Positions 53,232 to 61,911 of a DNA stretch of 64,000 nt are shown in pieces. The notes under the pieces were generated by a model, which had not been told where the DNA came from, made no database searches, and saw nothing but the letters and a program-made list of their open reading frames with translations. The first letter of the stretch is position 1. Each line of letters opens with the position of its first letter. The stretch comes from CAZHEV01 sp964531335 [NCBI: uncultured bacterium] (lineage in GTDB: Bacteria > Eisenbacteria > RBG-16-71-46 > CAZHEV01): the NCBI GenBank assembly GCA_964531335.1, contig CAZHEV010000013.1, positions 26,438-90,437 of the forward strand, read 5' to 3'. The translations under genes and the position numbers were made by a program.

Positions 53232-53741
53232 GTGATAGCAATGTTCGCTTGTTCCAGACATCGAAAGCGCCTGGGAGCCTACCTGGACGGAGAGCTCTCG
53301 GGGCCCGAACGCGCATCGGTCGAGCGGCACCTGGAGACGTGCGAGTCGTGTCGATCGGTCCTGTCCGGCCTGAAGGAGCTGGGCCCGCTTCTGGGTGCCT
53401 TTGACGCGCCGCCCGTTCCTTCGGGGCTGACCGGGAGGGTGATGGCGGCCGCGGTGCGTCCCGAGCGCGAGGCGACGACGGTGGGCTGGAATCCGTTGAA
53501 ATGGTGGCGTATGAGCTCCCGTCCGATGCGTTGGGCGGCCGTCGGCATGCCGGTTGCCGGCCTGATTGTCGGGTTCTTGCTGGGATGGACATCCGCGCCT
53601 CCGACTGAGCCTGCCACGGCCGGCGCACAGCCGGATCCACTGGAAATCTATCAGATTGACTACCTCGGCGACTCACCGGCGGGCTCGCTCGCGGACAGTT
53701 ACCTGGCCCTTGTGGCGGCCGGCGAAGAGGAGGGACGCTGA
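53232..53741 (+). CDS. Zinc-finger (zf-HC2) anti-sigma factor
   Basis: A 169-residue inner-membrane anti-sigma factor. The H-x-x-x-C-x-x-C zinc site is visible as R-H-L-E-T-C-E-S-C (about residues 34-42). A membrane helix (about 98-119) splits the cytoplasmic domain from a short periplasmic tail. GTG 53232 is preferred over ATG 53241 because AAGGAG is 7 nt upstream of the former. It would hold the ECF sigma factor until a periplasmic signal arrives. Confidence 0.88.
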   Translation: MIAMFACSRHRKRLGAYLDGELSGPERASVERHLETCESCRSVLSGLKELGPLLGAFDAPPVPSGLTGRVMAAAVRPEREATTVGWNPLKWWRMSSRPMRWAAVGMPVAGLIVGFLLGWTSAPPTEPATAGAQPDPLEIYQIDYLGDSPAGSLADSYLALVAAGEEEGR

Positions 53742-53743
53742 CC

Positions 53744-54271
53744 ATGTGGAAGAAGATCGGCCCCTTGATGGTCATGCTCTCGATATCGCTCAATGCCGTC
53801 TTCGTTGGAACCTGGGTGGTGCAAGCGGCCAGGGAAGGGGGGGGCGGACCGCGAGGGCACGGCCAGGCGTGCGAAGGTGTCTCGTGCCCGTTGCATAGAA
53901 GCCTCGGCGTCACGGATGAGCAGTGGGGGCGATTGGAGCCTCGCTTGTCCAGGTTTCTGAGCGATTCGGAATCCCTTTGCCGGGATATTCGCCGCGCTCG
54001 CGGCGAGCTGATCGACCTGATGGCATCCGCTCTGCCCGATCGCGACGCGATCAGGGCGAAGCAGGAGGAGATACTCAGCGGCCAGCGCGGGATTCAGGAT
54101 ATGATAATCGCCCACCTGCTCGCGCAAAAGCGGACGCTCACCGAGGAGCAGCAAGCAAAGCTTTTTCAGATGATAAGAGAGAGATCGGGATGCGCCGCCG
54201 CAGGGGCCATGATGTTCCCCGTCTCTATCCCCGAAGTGGAATCCCGGGCGCCCGGGGAGCCGCGCGACTGA
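53744..54271 (+). CDS. Periplasmic heavy-metal sensor (CnrX/Spy-like)
   Basis: A 175-residue protein anchored by an N-terminal helix (about 8-28), with a helical hairpin periplasmic domain (about 50-150) of the Spy/CpxP/CnrX kind: L-G-V-T-D-E-Q-W, repeated Arg/Glu-rich helices and R-T-L-T-E-E-Q-Q-A-K-L-F. His and Cys near the N-terminal part (G-H-G-Q-A-C-E-G-V-S-C-P-L-H) could bind metal. It begins 3 bp after the anti-sigma gene, forming a sigma/anti-sigma/sensor trio like CnrHYX. Confidence 0.8.
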   Translation: MWKKIGPLMVMLSISLNAVFVGTWVVQAAREGGGGPRGHGQACEGVSCPLHRSLGVTDEQWGRLEPRLSRFLSDSESLCRDIRRARGELIDLMASALPDRDAIRAKQEEILSGQRGIQDMIIAHLLAQKRTLTEEQQAKLFQMIRERSGCAAAGAMMFPVSIPEVESRAPGEPRD

Positions 54272-54433
54272 GCGGTGAATCTACCTTGGATAGGGCTCGG
54301 TCTACGCCGAAACCCGTTTTGCCGGGTTGACACCCCACTGTGTTTTCCCGGAGCTCCGTCGTGATCAAGACGTGAAGTTGTGTGAGAGAGCGTGCTACCG
54401 AGGCACGACACCAGACAGAAAGGAGGTGATGTA

Positions 54434-54796
54434 ATGAGAAAATTGTCTGTCTTTCTGATCGTCGCGGCTTTGACCGCGGGAGCCATCTTTGCGGTCCAGG
54501 CTTATTCCGGAAGCGGCGGCGACGCGGCGGTCGGTGCCGACGCGACGGCTTCGGTCCGGAGCGGGGGCGAAGTCACCGCACAGGCGGCGCACTGCCCGAA
54601 GCACGCCGACTGTCCTCGGGACTGTGAGGGTTGTCCGGGGAACTGTGAGGATTGCCCCGGGAACTGCACCAACTGCCCCGATTACGAGGACAACGACAAC
54701 GACGGCCGGTGCGACCATCAGAGGAAATGCCACTCCGCCGATTCGCGGAAGGGATGTTCGGGCCACGCAGGCGGTAGCTGCGGGCGGCACAGTTAA
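54434..54796 (+). CDS. Small exported Cys-rich protein with repeated C-x-x-C units
   Basis: A 120-residue protein: signal peptide about 1-22, spacer, then repeated P-(G/R)-(N/D)-C-x-x-C units (about 55-82), an acidic D-N-D-N-D-G-R-C-D calcium-loop-like stretch and a His/Cys-rich end. AAAGGAGGTGATG-type site precedes ATG 54434. It follows the metal sensor by 160 bp and is probably part of the same metal-stress regulon as a periplasmic metal sponge. No named family recognised. Confidence 0.7.
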   Translation: MRKLSVFLIVAALTAGAIFAVQAYSGSGGDAAVGADATASVRSGGEVTAQAAHCPKHADCPRDCEGCPGNCEDCPGNCTNCPDYEDNDNDGRCDHQRKCHSADSRKGCSGHAGGSCGRHS

Positions 54797-54848
54797 AGGT
54801 CACGAGCGGCCGCGCCGACGGGCCGCCGTGATCGTACGAGGCTAAACG

Positions 54849-54885
54849 ACGGGCACACCTCGGCGAGAAGCCGCGGTGTGCCCGT
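54849..54885 (+). terminator. Intrinsic terminator-like hairpin after the Cys-rich protein gene
   Basis: ACGGGCACACC (54849-54859) pairs perfectly with GGTGTGCCCGT (54875-54885) around a 15-base loop, followed by TCTTC. Confidence 0.6.
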
Positions 54886-54993
54886 TCTTCGCCGCGCGGC
54901 GGGCTGTGGACTTGAGGACCGGAAGCTCAATCATGTCGAAGCCCACATGGGGGCCGGATCTTTGTTTGGTGCGCGTTGGGAGAATCAGCCTAG

Positions 54994-56385
54994 ATGAAAA
55001 GCATTGTGATTCTGATGTTGTGCGTCGCATGCGGTGGATGCGCCGTCATGCGTCCCACCGATCCTTACCTTCCCGTAAACTTGCCGGGCCATGCCACCTC
55101 CGCGCGCGCGCAGCCCGAATCGCCCCCCGATTTGCCGGAGGGAGCGATGACACTGCGGCAGGCTGTCGGGATCGCGCTTGCCAATAATCCGGAGGTCGCC
55201 GCGTCGGGCTGGGACGCCGCGGCGGCGGGGGCGCGTTTGGACCAGGCTTTCAGCGAACGGCTGCCCAGGCTGGGCGTGGCCGGCGGGTATTTCCATCACC
55301 TCGATCCTCAGAGGGTTTTGCCCGTGGGCCAACCGGGCGATCCGGCCATATTGAGCGAAGACGTCGTCACGGGGGACATAGTCCTTTCCATGCCGCTTTT
55401 CACGGCAGGGAGGCTGACGAACCGGGTGAGGGCGGCCGAGCTTCTTCAATCGGCCGCGGACCACCGGCTCGCGCGGTTGCGCGAAGAGCTTGTCTTCAAC
55501 GTTTCCAGCCTTTTTTTCGCCATTCTCGCCCAGCGGCACGTCATCGAGTCGCTCGAGTTTTCGAAGCGGGCGCTTGACGAGCACATAGAGCGCGTTGACG
55601 CACTCGTGAAGGCGCGGAAGGCGGCCAGGGTGGATCTGATGCGCGCGGAGGTGCGATTGGCCGACGTCGAGCAGCGTCTTGTCGGAGAGAAAAACACGCT
55701 GACCGTTCAGCGCCGCGCCCTCATCAATCTCCTCAACCTGCGTGATGATACGGATGAGATCGTGCTGAAGGGAGAGCTGAAGTCTCAGGCGATCGCGCCT
55801 GTCCCGGATCTTGAGACCGCCCTTGCGGCCGCCGGGGGAAAACGGGACGACTATTCGGCCGCGCGGTCGGCTCTCGAGGCGCAAGCGCGGAACGTGGACG
55901 CGGCCAGAGCCGGACGCTGGCCGACGGTTTTCCTTCAAGGCGCCTATGGCCCGCGTTGGGCCGCCGGATCGACTACCGGCTCCGGAGACGAGCTCGGCGA
56001 CGTGGGCCGTATCGGCCTGGCCGTGGAAGTGCCGCTTTTCGAAGGCGGAAGAATCGGCGCGGAGGTCCGCGAACGGCGTGCGGAGCTGGCTGCGGCGCAG
56101 AAGAGGCTTCGCAGGCTCGAGCTCCAAGTTCGGCTCGAGGTCGAAACCGCGTTGCTCAATGTGAGCTCTTCTCGGGAGCGCGTGGACGCCATCGGAAGGG
56201 CCATCACACAGGCGCGGGAGAGCCTTCGCATCGAACGCCGGAAGTACGACCTCGGCAGGGGGGCCATTGTGGACGTGCTGGACGCGCAGGCGGCCCTCTT
56301 GGAGACGGAGACCACTTACTACCGGGCGCTGGCCGAGCATCATACGGCGTTCGCCCAACTCAAGCTGGCAATGGGTGAAGAATGA
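54994..56385 (+). CDS. TolC-family outer-membrane lipoprotein
   Basis: A 463-residue outer-membrane channel. The signal ends in a lipobox (A-C-G-G-C, Cys16). Two TolC repeats follow, with long amphipathic helices and the typical R-A-A-E-L-L-Q and Y-D-L-G-R-G-A-I-V-D-V-L-D-A-Q-A segments. It is first in a TolC-adaptor-RND operon, overlapping the adaptor start by 4 bp. Confidence 0.9.
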   Translation: MKSIVILMLCVACGGCAVMRPTDPYLPVNLPGHATSARAQPESPPDLPEGAMTLRQAVGIALANNPEVAASGWDAAAAGARLDQAFSERLPRLGVAGGYFHHLDPQRVLPVGQPGDPAILSEDVVTGDIVLSMPLFTAGRLTNRVRAAELLQSAADHRLARLREELVFNVSSLFFAILAQRHVIESLEFSKRALDEHIERVDALVKARKAARVDLMRAEVRLADVEQRLVGEKNTLTVQRRALINLLNLRDDTDEIVLKGELKSQAIAPVPDLETALAAAGGKRDDYSAARSALEAQARNVDAARAGRWPTVFLQGAYGPRWAAGSTTGSGDELGDVGRIGLAVEVPLFEGGRIGAEVRERRAELAAAQKRLRRLELQVRLEVETALLNVSSSRERVDAIGRAITQARESLRIERRKYDLGRGAIVDVLDAQAALLETETTYYRALAEHHTAFAQLKLAMGEE

Positions 56386-57680
56386 AAAGACGTAGCGTAC
56401 TGATATCTCTGGTCGTCGGCGTGATCGCCGCGTCGGTCTTTTTCCTTTTGCGCGCCGGGCCCTCCGGAGCTCCCGAATCGAGCCAGCCGGCAGGGCGCAG
56501 GAAGACCCCCCAGGTGCGCGTAACCACCGCGTCGAGTGCAACGATATCCCGCGCGTTGGAACTGACGGGCTCGGTGGAGCCTTACCGCGTCGCCCGACTC
56601 GCCTCGCCCGCAGAGGGTCCGGTTATCGATATCCGCGCGCGCGAGGGTGACCGGGTGACGGCCGGGGAGGTACTGCTCTCGATCGGTAGAAAGAGAGGAA
56701 TCGACGCGCTGATAGCCTCGCTGCGGGAGGAACTCAAGAAAGATGAGGAGAACCTGCGTCGAACCGAGGCGCTCGTGCAAAGTGAAGCCCTCCCGGCCGA
56801 AGAGCTCGATCAAGCCAGGGCGTCATTCGAGAAGGTCAAGGCGCAATTGGTCAAGGCTGAAGAGGCGGCTCTTGATTACGCGATCGCGGCCCCCTGGGAC
56901 GGGGTGGTTTCGCGAGTGATGGTCAAGGACGGCGAGTTCGTGGCGCCACGCGCGGAGTTGCTGGAAATGTACGATCCCGCCAGCCTGGTGATTCGCGCGG
57001 CGGTCCCGGAGAAACACGCCGTCGAGATCATGACCGGCATGCGCGTCAGTGTCATGTTCGACGCGTTTCCGGGGAAAGTGTCGGCGGGCAGCGTGGCCCG
57101 GGTCTATCCCTATCTCGACCCGCGCCTGCGCAGCCGGGCGGTGGAGATAGTGTTGGACCGAGCCATCGACCTTCTGCCCGGCATGTTCGCCAGGCTGAAG
57201 GTGCTTGTAGAGACCGTGGATGACGCCGTCGTCGTGCCGATCGAAGCGGTCGTCTCCACCCCCGGGGGCCCCGTCGTCTTCGTGATGGACGAGGGCAAGG
57301 CATCCCGGCGTTTGGTCAAAACCGGCATAGAGGAAGGCGCCCGCATTCAGATCGTCGAGGGAGTCCGTCCCGGCGAGAAAGTCATCGTCGCAGGGAACGA
57401 AAAGCTCAAGGACGGGGCCGCCGTCAGCATCGCCGGGGAAGCAGGCGAGGATGGGTCCGAAAAGGCGGTCGCGAAGCGCCCCGGGGACGGGATCAACCCC
57501 GGAGGCGGGATCGGTCCCGGTGACGAGATCGGTCCCGGTGACGAGATCGGTCCCGGAGGCGAGATCAGCCCCGGGGACGAGATCGGTCCCGGTGACGAGA
57601 TCAGCCCTGGTGACGAGATCAGCCCTGGTGACGAGATCAGCCCTGGTGACGAGATCGGTCCCGGAGGCGGCCGGCAATGA
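56382..57680 (+). CDS. RND adaptor protein with a C-terminal hexapeptide repeat tail
   Basis: A 432-residue membrane-fusion protein: N-terminal anchor (about 6-22), lipoyl-like and hairpin domains (about 45-190; L-A-S-P-A-E-G-P-V-I-D-I), a beta-barrel and the usual C-terminal domain (V-V-V-P-I-E-A-V). Unlike known adaptors it ends in ten copies of a (G/S/N)-P-G-(D/G)-(E/G)-I hexapeptide (residues about 372-431). The stop overlaps the RND gene by 4 bp. Confidence 0.88.
   Translation: MKRRSVLISLVVGVIAASVFFLLRAGPSGAPESSQPAGRRKTPQVRVTTASSATISRALELTGSVEPYRVARLASPAEGPVIDIRAREGDRVTAGEVLLSIGRKRGIDALIASLREELKKDEENLRRTEALVQSEALPAEELDQARASFEKVKAQLVKAEEAALDYAIAAPWDGVVSRVMVKDGEFVAPRAELLEMYDPASLVIRAAVPEKHAVEIMTGMRVSVMFDAFPGKVSAGSVARVYPYLDPRLRSRAVEIVLDRAIDLLPGMFARLKVLVETVDDAVVVPIEAVVSTPGGPVVFVMDEGKASRRLVKTGIEEGARIQIVEGVRPGEKVIVAGNEKLKDGAAVSIAGEAGEDGSEKAVAKRPGDGINPGGGIGPGDEIGPGDEIGPGGEISPGDEIGPGDEISPGDEISPGDEISPGDEIGPGGGRQ
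57495..57674 (+). repeat. Ten tandem 18-bp repeats in the adaptor gene
   Basis: Ten consecutive 18-bp units close to GGTCCCGGTGACGAGATC, differing mainly at first and fifth codons, encode the Pro-Gly-Asp-Glu-Ile tail. Units 7 to 9 are identical. Confidence 0.92.
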
Positions 57681-60600
57681 AGATAACCCGTTTCGCCGTC
57701 CACCGCCGGCTGGCCACCGGCGCGATCGTCGTAGCCCTGGTGGTGCTTGGGCTCTACGGCCTGTGGCGGTTGCCGGTGGACTTTCTGCCCAGCGTCACCT
57801 ACCCCATGATCAAGGTCCACGTTTGGTGGCGTGGGGCGACGCCGGAGGAGATAGACAAGAGCATCGCCGATCCCATCGAGCGGCAGATGGCCACGGTGGA
57901 CGACCTGGACTTCCTGGAGTCCTCCTCCATCGAGGGCATGTACACCCTTCTAGCCAACTTCAAGTACGGCGTGGACGTGAATGTGGCCTACCAGGACGCC
58001 CTGGCGGCCATGGCCCGTGTGGCGCGCGAGCTGCCGGAGGACATGGAACCGCCGGTGGTCATCAAGGCCGACCCGTCGCAACTCCCCGTCGTGCAGATGA
58101 CCGTCAGCAGCGATCAATGGGATTTGGTCGAGCTGCGCAGGTGGGTGGATGAGTGGCTTCAGGATCAGCTCCTGGCCGTGCCTGGCGTGGCCGGCGCCGA
58201 GATCGTGGGTGGACTCAAACGGGAGATCCGCGTGCACCTCGACCCGCGGGCGCTGGAAAAGCACGGTCTGACCCTGCCCGGCGTGCTGAATAGGCTGAGG
58301 GAGGAGAACGTCGAGCAGTTCGCGGGTAGAGTCACCACCGGCCCGAAAGAGATCATCGCTCGGACGATCGGCGAATTCCGAAGCCTGGACGAAATCCGCG
58401 ATATCGTCCTGGCGGGCAGCGGCGCGGCCAAACTCCACCTGCGGGACGTGGCGGACGTCCTGGACGCCGCCGAGGAGGCGCGGGTCATCACGCGGCTGGA
58501 CGGCGATCCGTGCGTCAAGCTCAGCGTGCTCAAGCAGGCGGACGCCAACACCGTCGAGGTCGCCGAGGCGGTCAGCCGGCGGATACGGGAGCTCGGCCCG
58601 GTCCTGCCCCAGGGCCTCCTGCTGGGCATGGTCGAGAACCAGGCCGACTACGTGAACGCCGCCCTGGCCGGCGTTCGCAACGCGGCCGTCGAAGCGGCCG
58701 TGCTCCTGATCTTCGTCGTGTACCTGTTTCTGGGCTCCTGGAGACAGGTCCTGGTCATGGCACTGGCGCTGCCCATCACGCTGATACTGAACTTCGGCCT
58801 GATGAACCTGGCCGGTTTCTCGCTCAACATCTTCTCTCTGGGCGGGTTGGTCGTCGCCATCGGCGTGCTGCTGGACAACTCGATCGTCGTAATCGAGAAC
58901 ATCACGCGCCGGCGGCGCATTAGGCCCGACGAGCCCGTCGACGAAGTGGCGGTGGACGCCACGGCCGAGGTCGGCCCCGCCATCGTGGCGGCCACGCTGT
59001 CGTTTATGGCCTTGTTCGTGCCGTTCCTGCTGGTGCCGGGATTGACCAGCCTGCTCTTCCGCGAGCTGATCCTCGTCATCGCGGGCATAGTGGTCATCAG
59101 CCTGGTCGTGGCTATATCCGTCACGCCGATGGTCACAGCGACTATCTTGGACAGGCGCTCCTCTGTGACGCGCGCTCCGACGCGCTTCGAGCGGTTCTTC
59201 GACCGAGTGACGGACGGCTACGGCCGGGTGCTGGACCGGGTGCTGCGTGCCAGGCGCCTCGTCATTCCCGCCTTCGGCCTGATTCTTTTGGCAGCCGTGC
59301 TCTCGGTGGGCCGGCTGGGAAGCGAATTTCTGCCGCAGGTCGACGACGGCCGCGTCATGGTCAAGGTGAGGTTGCCCACCGGGGCGTCATTGACCGAAAC
59401 CGACCTGGTGCTGCGGCGGATCGAGCAGGCCATAGCCGGGGACGATCTGATCGAAAGCGCCTTCACTCTTGCCGGCGGCAGGGTGTGGGGCCTTTACACT
59501 TACGAGATAGGCAACGAGGGCGAGATGAACATCCAGCTCGTGCCCCGTTCCAAGCGTAGGCTTTCCACCGACGAGTACATAGCGCGCCTGCGGCCCATCG
59601 TGGGCAAGATTGACGTCCCCGGCGGAAAAACTATGGTGACTCAGATGAAGGTAAAGGGCATCCGTAAACTCGGGGACGCCGACATCGAAGTCAAGATCAA
59701 AGGTCCCGATATCGCTACGCTGTACGGGCTTGCCCGGCGCACGGTGGAGGCCATGAACGAGTTGGAGCATTTCACGAACGTCTATGTATCTATGGACATG
59801 ACCAAGCCTGAGTATAAGGTGAGCATCGACCGGACGCGGGCCGCGGAGCTGGGAGTGTCGACTGCCGATGTCGCGGAGACCTTGCGATCGCTCATAACCG
59901 GCGCGGTGGCCACTCGGTACCGCGAGGGAGACGAGTATTACAACATCCGGGTGATGGTCCCGGAGAGCAAGATCACGTCGCGCGGGGACGTCGAGAACCT
60001 GCCGCTGAGCTGCGCCCAGGGAGGTTACCTGCGGGTCGGGGACGTGGCCGAGGTGGCTCAGGCCGTCGGGCCGGTGGAGATCGTGCGTGAGGACCAGGTC
60101 AAGCAGGTCATAGTACGCGGCGACGCAGCCGGTGTCAGCGTCGGCAAGGCCCTGGCGGAGCTTCAAGACGCCCTGGCGAAGGAGGGACGGCCGGTAGGCT
60201 ACGAGCTCTCCTACGGCGGCCAGGCCCAGATGATGGCTGAGATGAAACGGACCGTTCTCGCCATTCTGGCCTTCGCGGTGTTCTTCTCGTTCATCGTCCT
60301 GGCGGTGCAATTCAACAGCCTCAAGCTGCCGGGCCTGATCCTGGGCAGCATGCCGGTCTGCCTGGCGGGCCTGGTGTTCGTGATGCTGGCGACAGGTTTG
60401 CCCCTGGGGGCCACGGTCATCATCGGCGTATTGGTGGTGGTGGCCGCGACGGTAAACGACGGTGTCTTGCTCCTGACCTATGCCCGCGAGCTTCAGGATA
60501 AAGGGGGATTGACGAAGAGCCAGGCCGTTGTGGAGGCCGCCCGAATCCGCCTGCGGCCCAGAGTAATGACGTCGTTGACCATCATAATGGCGTTTTTGCC

Positions 60601-60739
60601 CCTTGCGCTTAATCTGGAAGAGGGCGGCGACATGCTCCAGCCCATGGCCGTAGCCGCAATGGGCGGATTGGGTATGGAGATCCTCGTGGCCTTGTTTCTG
60701 ATGCCGTGCCTTTATGTGTTGGGATCGAAGAGAATCTGA
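57677..60739 (+). CDS. RND-family multidrug-type efflux pump subunit
   Basis: A 1020-residue, 12-helix proton-driven exporter of the AcrB-like HAE family. The first half has V-D-F-L-P-S-V-T-Y-P and helix-4 G-V-L-L-D-N-S-I-V-V-I-E-N; unlike AcrB, only one Asp is visible in that helix. It completes the TolC-adaptor-pump set and ends 100 bp before a truncated tRNA gene. Confidence 0.9.
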   Translation: MKITRFAVHRRLATGAIVVALVVLGLYGLWRLPVDFLPSVTYPMIKVHVWWRGATPEEIDKSIADPIERQMATVDDLDFLESSSIEGMYTLLANFKYGVDVNVAYQDALAAMARVARELPEDMEPPVVIKADPSQLPVVQMTVSSDQWDLVELRRWVDEWLQDQLLAVPGVAGAEIVGGLKREIRVHLDPRALEKHGLTLPGVLNRLREENVEQFAGRVTTGPKEIIARTIGEFRSLDEIRDIVLAGSGAAKLHLRDVADVLDAAEEARVITRLDGDPCVKLSVLKQADANTVEVAEAVSRRIRELGPVLPQGLLLGMVENQADYVNAALAGVRNAAVEAAVLLIFVVYLFLGSWRQVLVMALALPITLILNFGLMNLAGFSLNIFSLGGLVVAIGVLLDNSIVVIENITRRRRIRPDEPVDEVAVDATAEVGPAIVAATLSFMALFVPFLLVPGLTSLLFRELILVIAGIVVISLVVAISVTPMVTATILDRRSSVTRAPTRFERFFDRVTDGYGRVLDRVLRARRLVIPAFGLILLAAVLSVGRLGSEFLPQVDDGRVMVKVRLPTGASLTETDLVLRRIEQAIAGDDLIESAFTLAGGRVWGLYTYEIGNEGEMNIQLVPRSKRRLSTDEYIARLRPIVGKIDVPGGKTMVTQMKVKGIRKLGDADIEVKIKGPDIATLYGLARRTVEAMNELEHFTNVYVSMDMTKPEYKVSIDRTRAAELGVSTADVAETLRSLITGAVATRYREGDEYYNIRVMVPESKITSRGDVENLPLSCAQGGYLRVGDVAEVAQAVGPVEIVREDQVKQVIVRGDAAGVSVGKALAELQDALAKEGRPVGYELSYGGQAQMMAEMKRTVLAILAFAVFFSFIVLAVQFNSLKLPGLILGSMPVCLAGLVFVMLATGLPLGATVIIGVLVVVAATVNDGVLLLTYARELQDKGGLTKSQAVVEAARIRLRPRVMTSLTIIMAFLPLALNLEEGGDMLQPMAVAAMGGLGMEILVALFLMPCLYVLGSKRI

Positions 60740-60838
60740 GCTCGCCGAGTGGAGGCTCGTGGCACGGCCGGGGGCTTTGGCGCGACACCTTGGCGACTCG
60801 TTATCCCGCAAGTAGTATCGGGAGCCAGAAGACGTCCC

Positions 60839-60881
60839 GGAGGGATGGCCGAGTGGTTTAAGGTGACGGTCTTGAAAACCG
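60839..60881 (+). tRNA. 5' half of a tRNA-Ser (UGA anticodon), 3' half missing
   Basis: GGAGGGA acceptor strand, the D-arm (GCCGAGTGGTTTAAGGT), and an anticodon arm with CTTGAAA loop (anticodon TGA) match a serine tRNA through the 3' side of the anticodon stem. At 60882 the sequence leaves the tRNA: the variable arm, T-arm and acceptor 3' strand do not follow. A full tRNA cannot be formed. The following non-coding segment resembles sequences next to integrated elements. Confidence 0.7.
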
Positions 60882-60954
60882 AAATTGAGCCAAATTGAAA
60901 TTCAAAACGCCCAGCAGCCAAGTTGTGAAGTAACAGAGAGATCGGACACAACTC

Positions 60955-60992
60955 AAAATGCCCTGAAGCCTTAGCGGGTCCCGGGGCATTTT
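60955..60992 (+). terminator. Terminator-like hairpin beyond the tRNA half
   Basis: AAAATGCCC (60955-60963) pairs with GGGCATTTT (60984-60992), followed by a T-run. Coding potential is low from 60740 to 61170; no other gene is apparent there. Confidence 0.55.
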
Positions 60993-61170
60993 TCTTGCTG
61001 TTACTTTTTCGTAGCCTCAAGGTTCATCAGCTCAACTGATATTCCTGGCCAAATCCTATCGGGAGACGGTGAAGGGCTACGGTCTAAGCCAGGAGTTCAT
61101 CACCGTTTTACGGGAACCGTGGGTACGGTACACCTCACCAGCATCAGGCTTCCTGGACTCCGTCATCTCC

Positions 61171-61503
61171 TCAAGCCGGGCCTCGCCCGCCTTGCGCGTC
61201 GGCATTTTCCCAATCCACTGTCGCCGAAATCATGTTTGATGAACCCCTCGCCAGGGCGAACGCATTTCTCGCAGACGGGGAAAAAAGTAGAAGCGCAACT
61301 ATGATATTCAATACCAGATTGAAGGCGTACGCGGCGATGACGGCCGCGCGGGGCAAGCCCTCCGCAATCATTCCGTCCGTAAATGGGCCAGCTTCACCTT
61401 TGAAGGCGAAAATGACCAGCAGGGAGATTACGATTCCAAGGAATGTACGAAGCATAGCCAGCCCGATCGCAAAGGCGTTTACCCTGACAACGGTAATCCG
61501 CAT
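61171..61503 (-). CDS. Small hypothetical membrane protein
   Basis: A 110-residue protein with at least two hydrophobic helices (about 8-32 and 50-70) and no recognised family. The chosen ATG (61503) puts the first helix near the N-terminus. It lies with a DUF6717-like gene on the same strand 58 bp upstream, in a low-density region beside mobile-element remnants. Confidence 0.5.
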   Translation of the reverse strand: MRITVVRVNAFAIGLAMLRTFLGIVISLLVIFAFKGEAGPFTDGMIAEGLPRAAVIAAYAFNLVLNIIVALLLFSPSARNAFALARGSSNMISATVDWENADAQGGRGPA

Positions 61504-61560
61504 GATGCAGCGTACTCCCCATTTGAACAACGATGGGCACCGCTATACATCAATCCCGGC

Positions 61561-61911
61561 TCATGTTGTTCTGACTTCAAACTTGACATATATTTCTTTT
61601 GGAGCGCTCTCGAAGTACTTGAGCAGTGCCGGACACAGCCAACCTTCCATCTTAAAAGCCTCCGCGTAGTACCAGTTACCTCCTTCGCCCTCAAGGGTCC
61701 AGGTCAGCTTGAAATCATATCCCGGAAACTCGCCCCCGCTGAAGATGAGTCGAAAGCCGGACGTCCCATCTATGCCCTTAGACTCGAGGGCCTTGTCGAT
61801 AAAGACATCCGCGCCTGCTACGAAAGGCTCTCTGTATAAGCCAGTACTTTCATCGTCGAAGACCCACAGGCCCTCGTACTTGTACGGACAAATCACCATT
61901 ATCGCGTTCAA
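61561..61911 (-). CDS. DUF6717-like protein
   Basis: A 116-residue protein resembling the DUF6717 family: I-C-P-Y-K-Y-E-G-L-W-V-F-D-D near the N-terminus, R-E-P-F-V-A-G-A-D, G-N-W-Y and the end W-L-C-P-A-L-L-K-Y-F. Function unknown. Start at ATG 61911. Probably a small accessory gene; its neighbours give no clue. Confidence 0.65.
   Translation of the reverse strand: MNAIMVICPYKYEGLWVFDDESTGLYREPFVAGADVFIDKALESKGIDGTSGFRLIFSGGEFPGYDFKLTWTLEGEGGNWYYAEAFKMEGWLCPALLKYFESAPKEIYVKFEVRTT

Noticed and set aside
54985-56541. 518-codon minus-strand frame over the TolC gene
   Set aside because: Arg/Gly-rich antisense shadow of an unmistakable TolC protein; no start site or motif.
59387-60811. 474-codon minus-strand frame over the RND pump gene
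   Set aside because: Antisense shadow: very His/Arg/Gln-rich, without domain similarity.
60839-60881. tRNA-Sec (would support the selenoprotein idea)
   Set aside because: The anticodon loop reads CTTGAAA (anticodon TGA, serine), not the TCA of tRNA-Sec, and the gene is incomplete.
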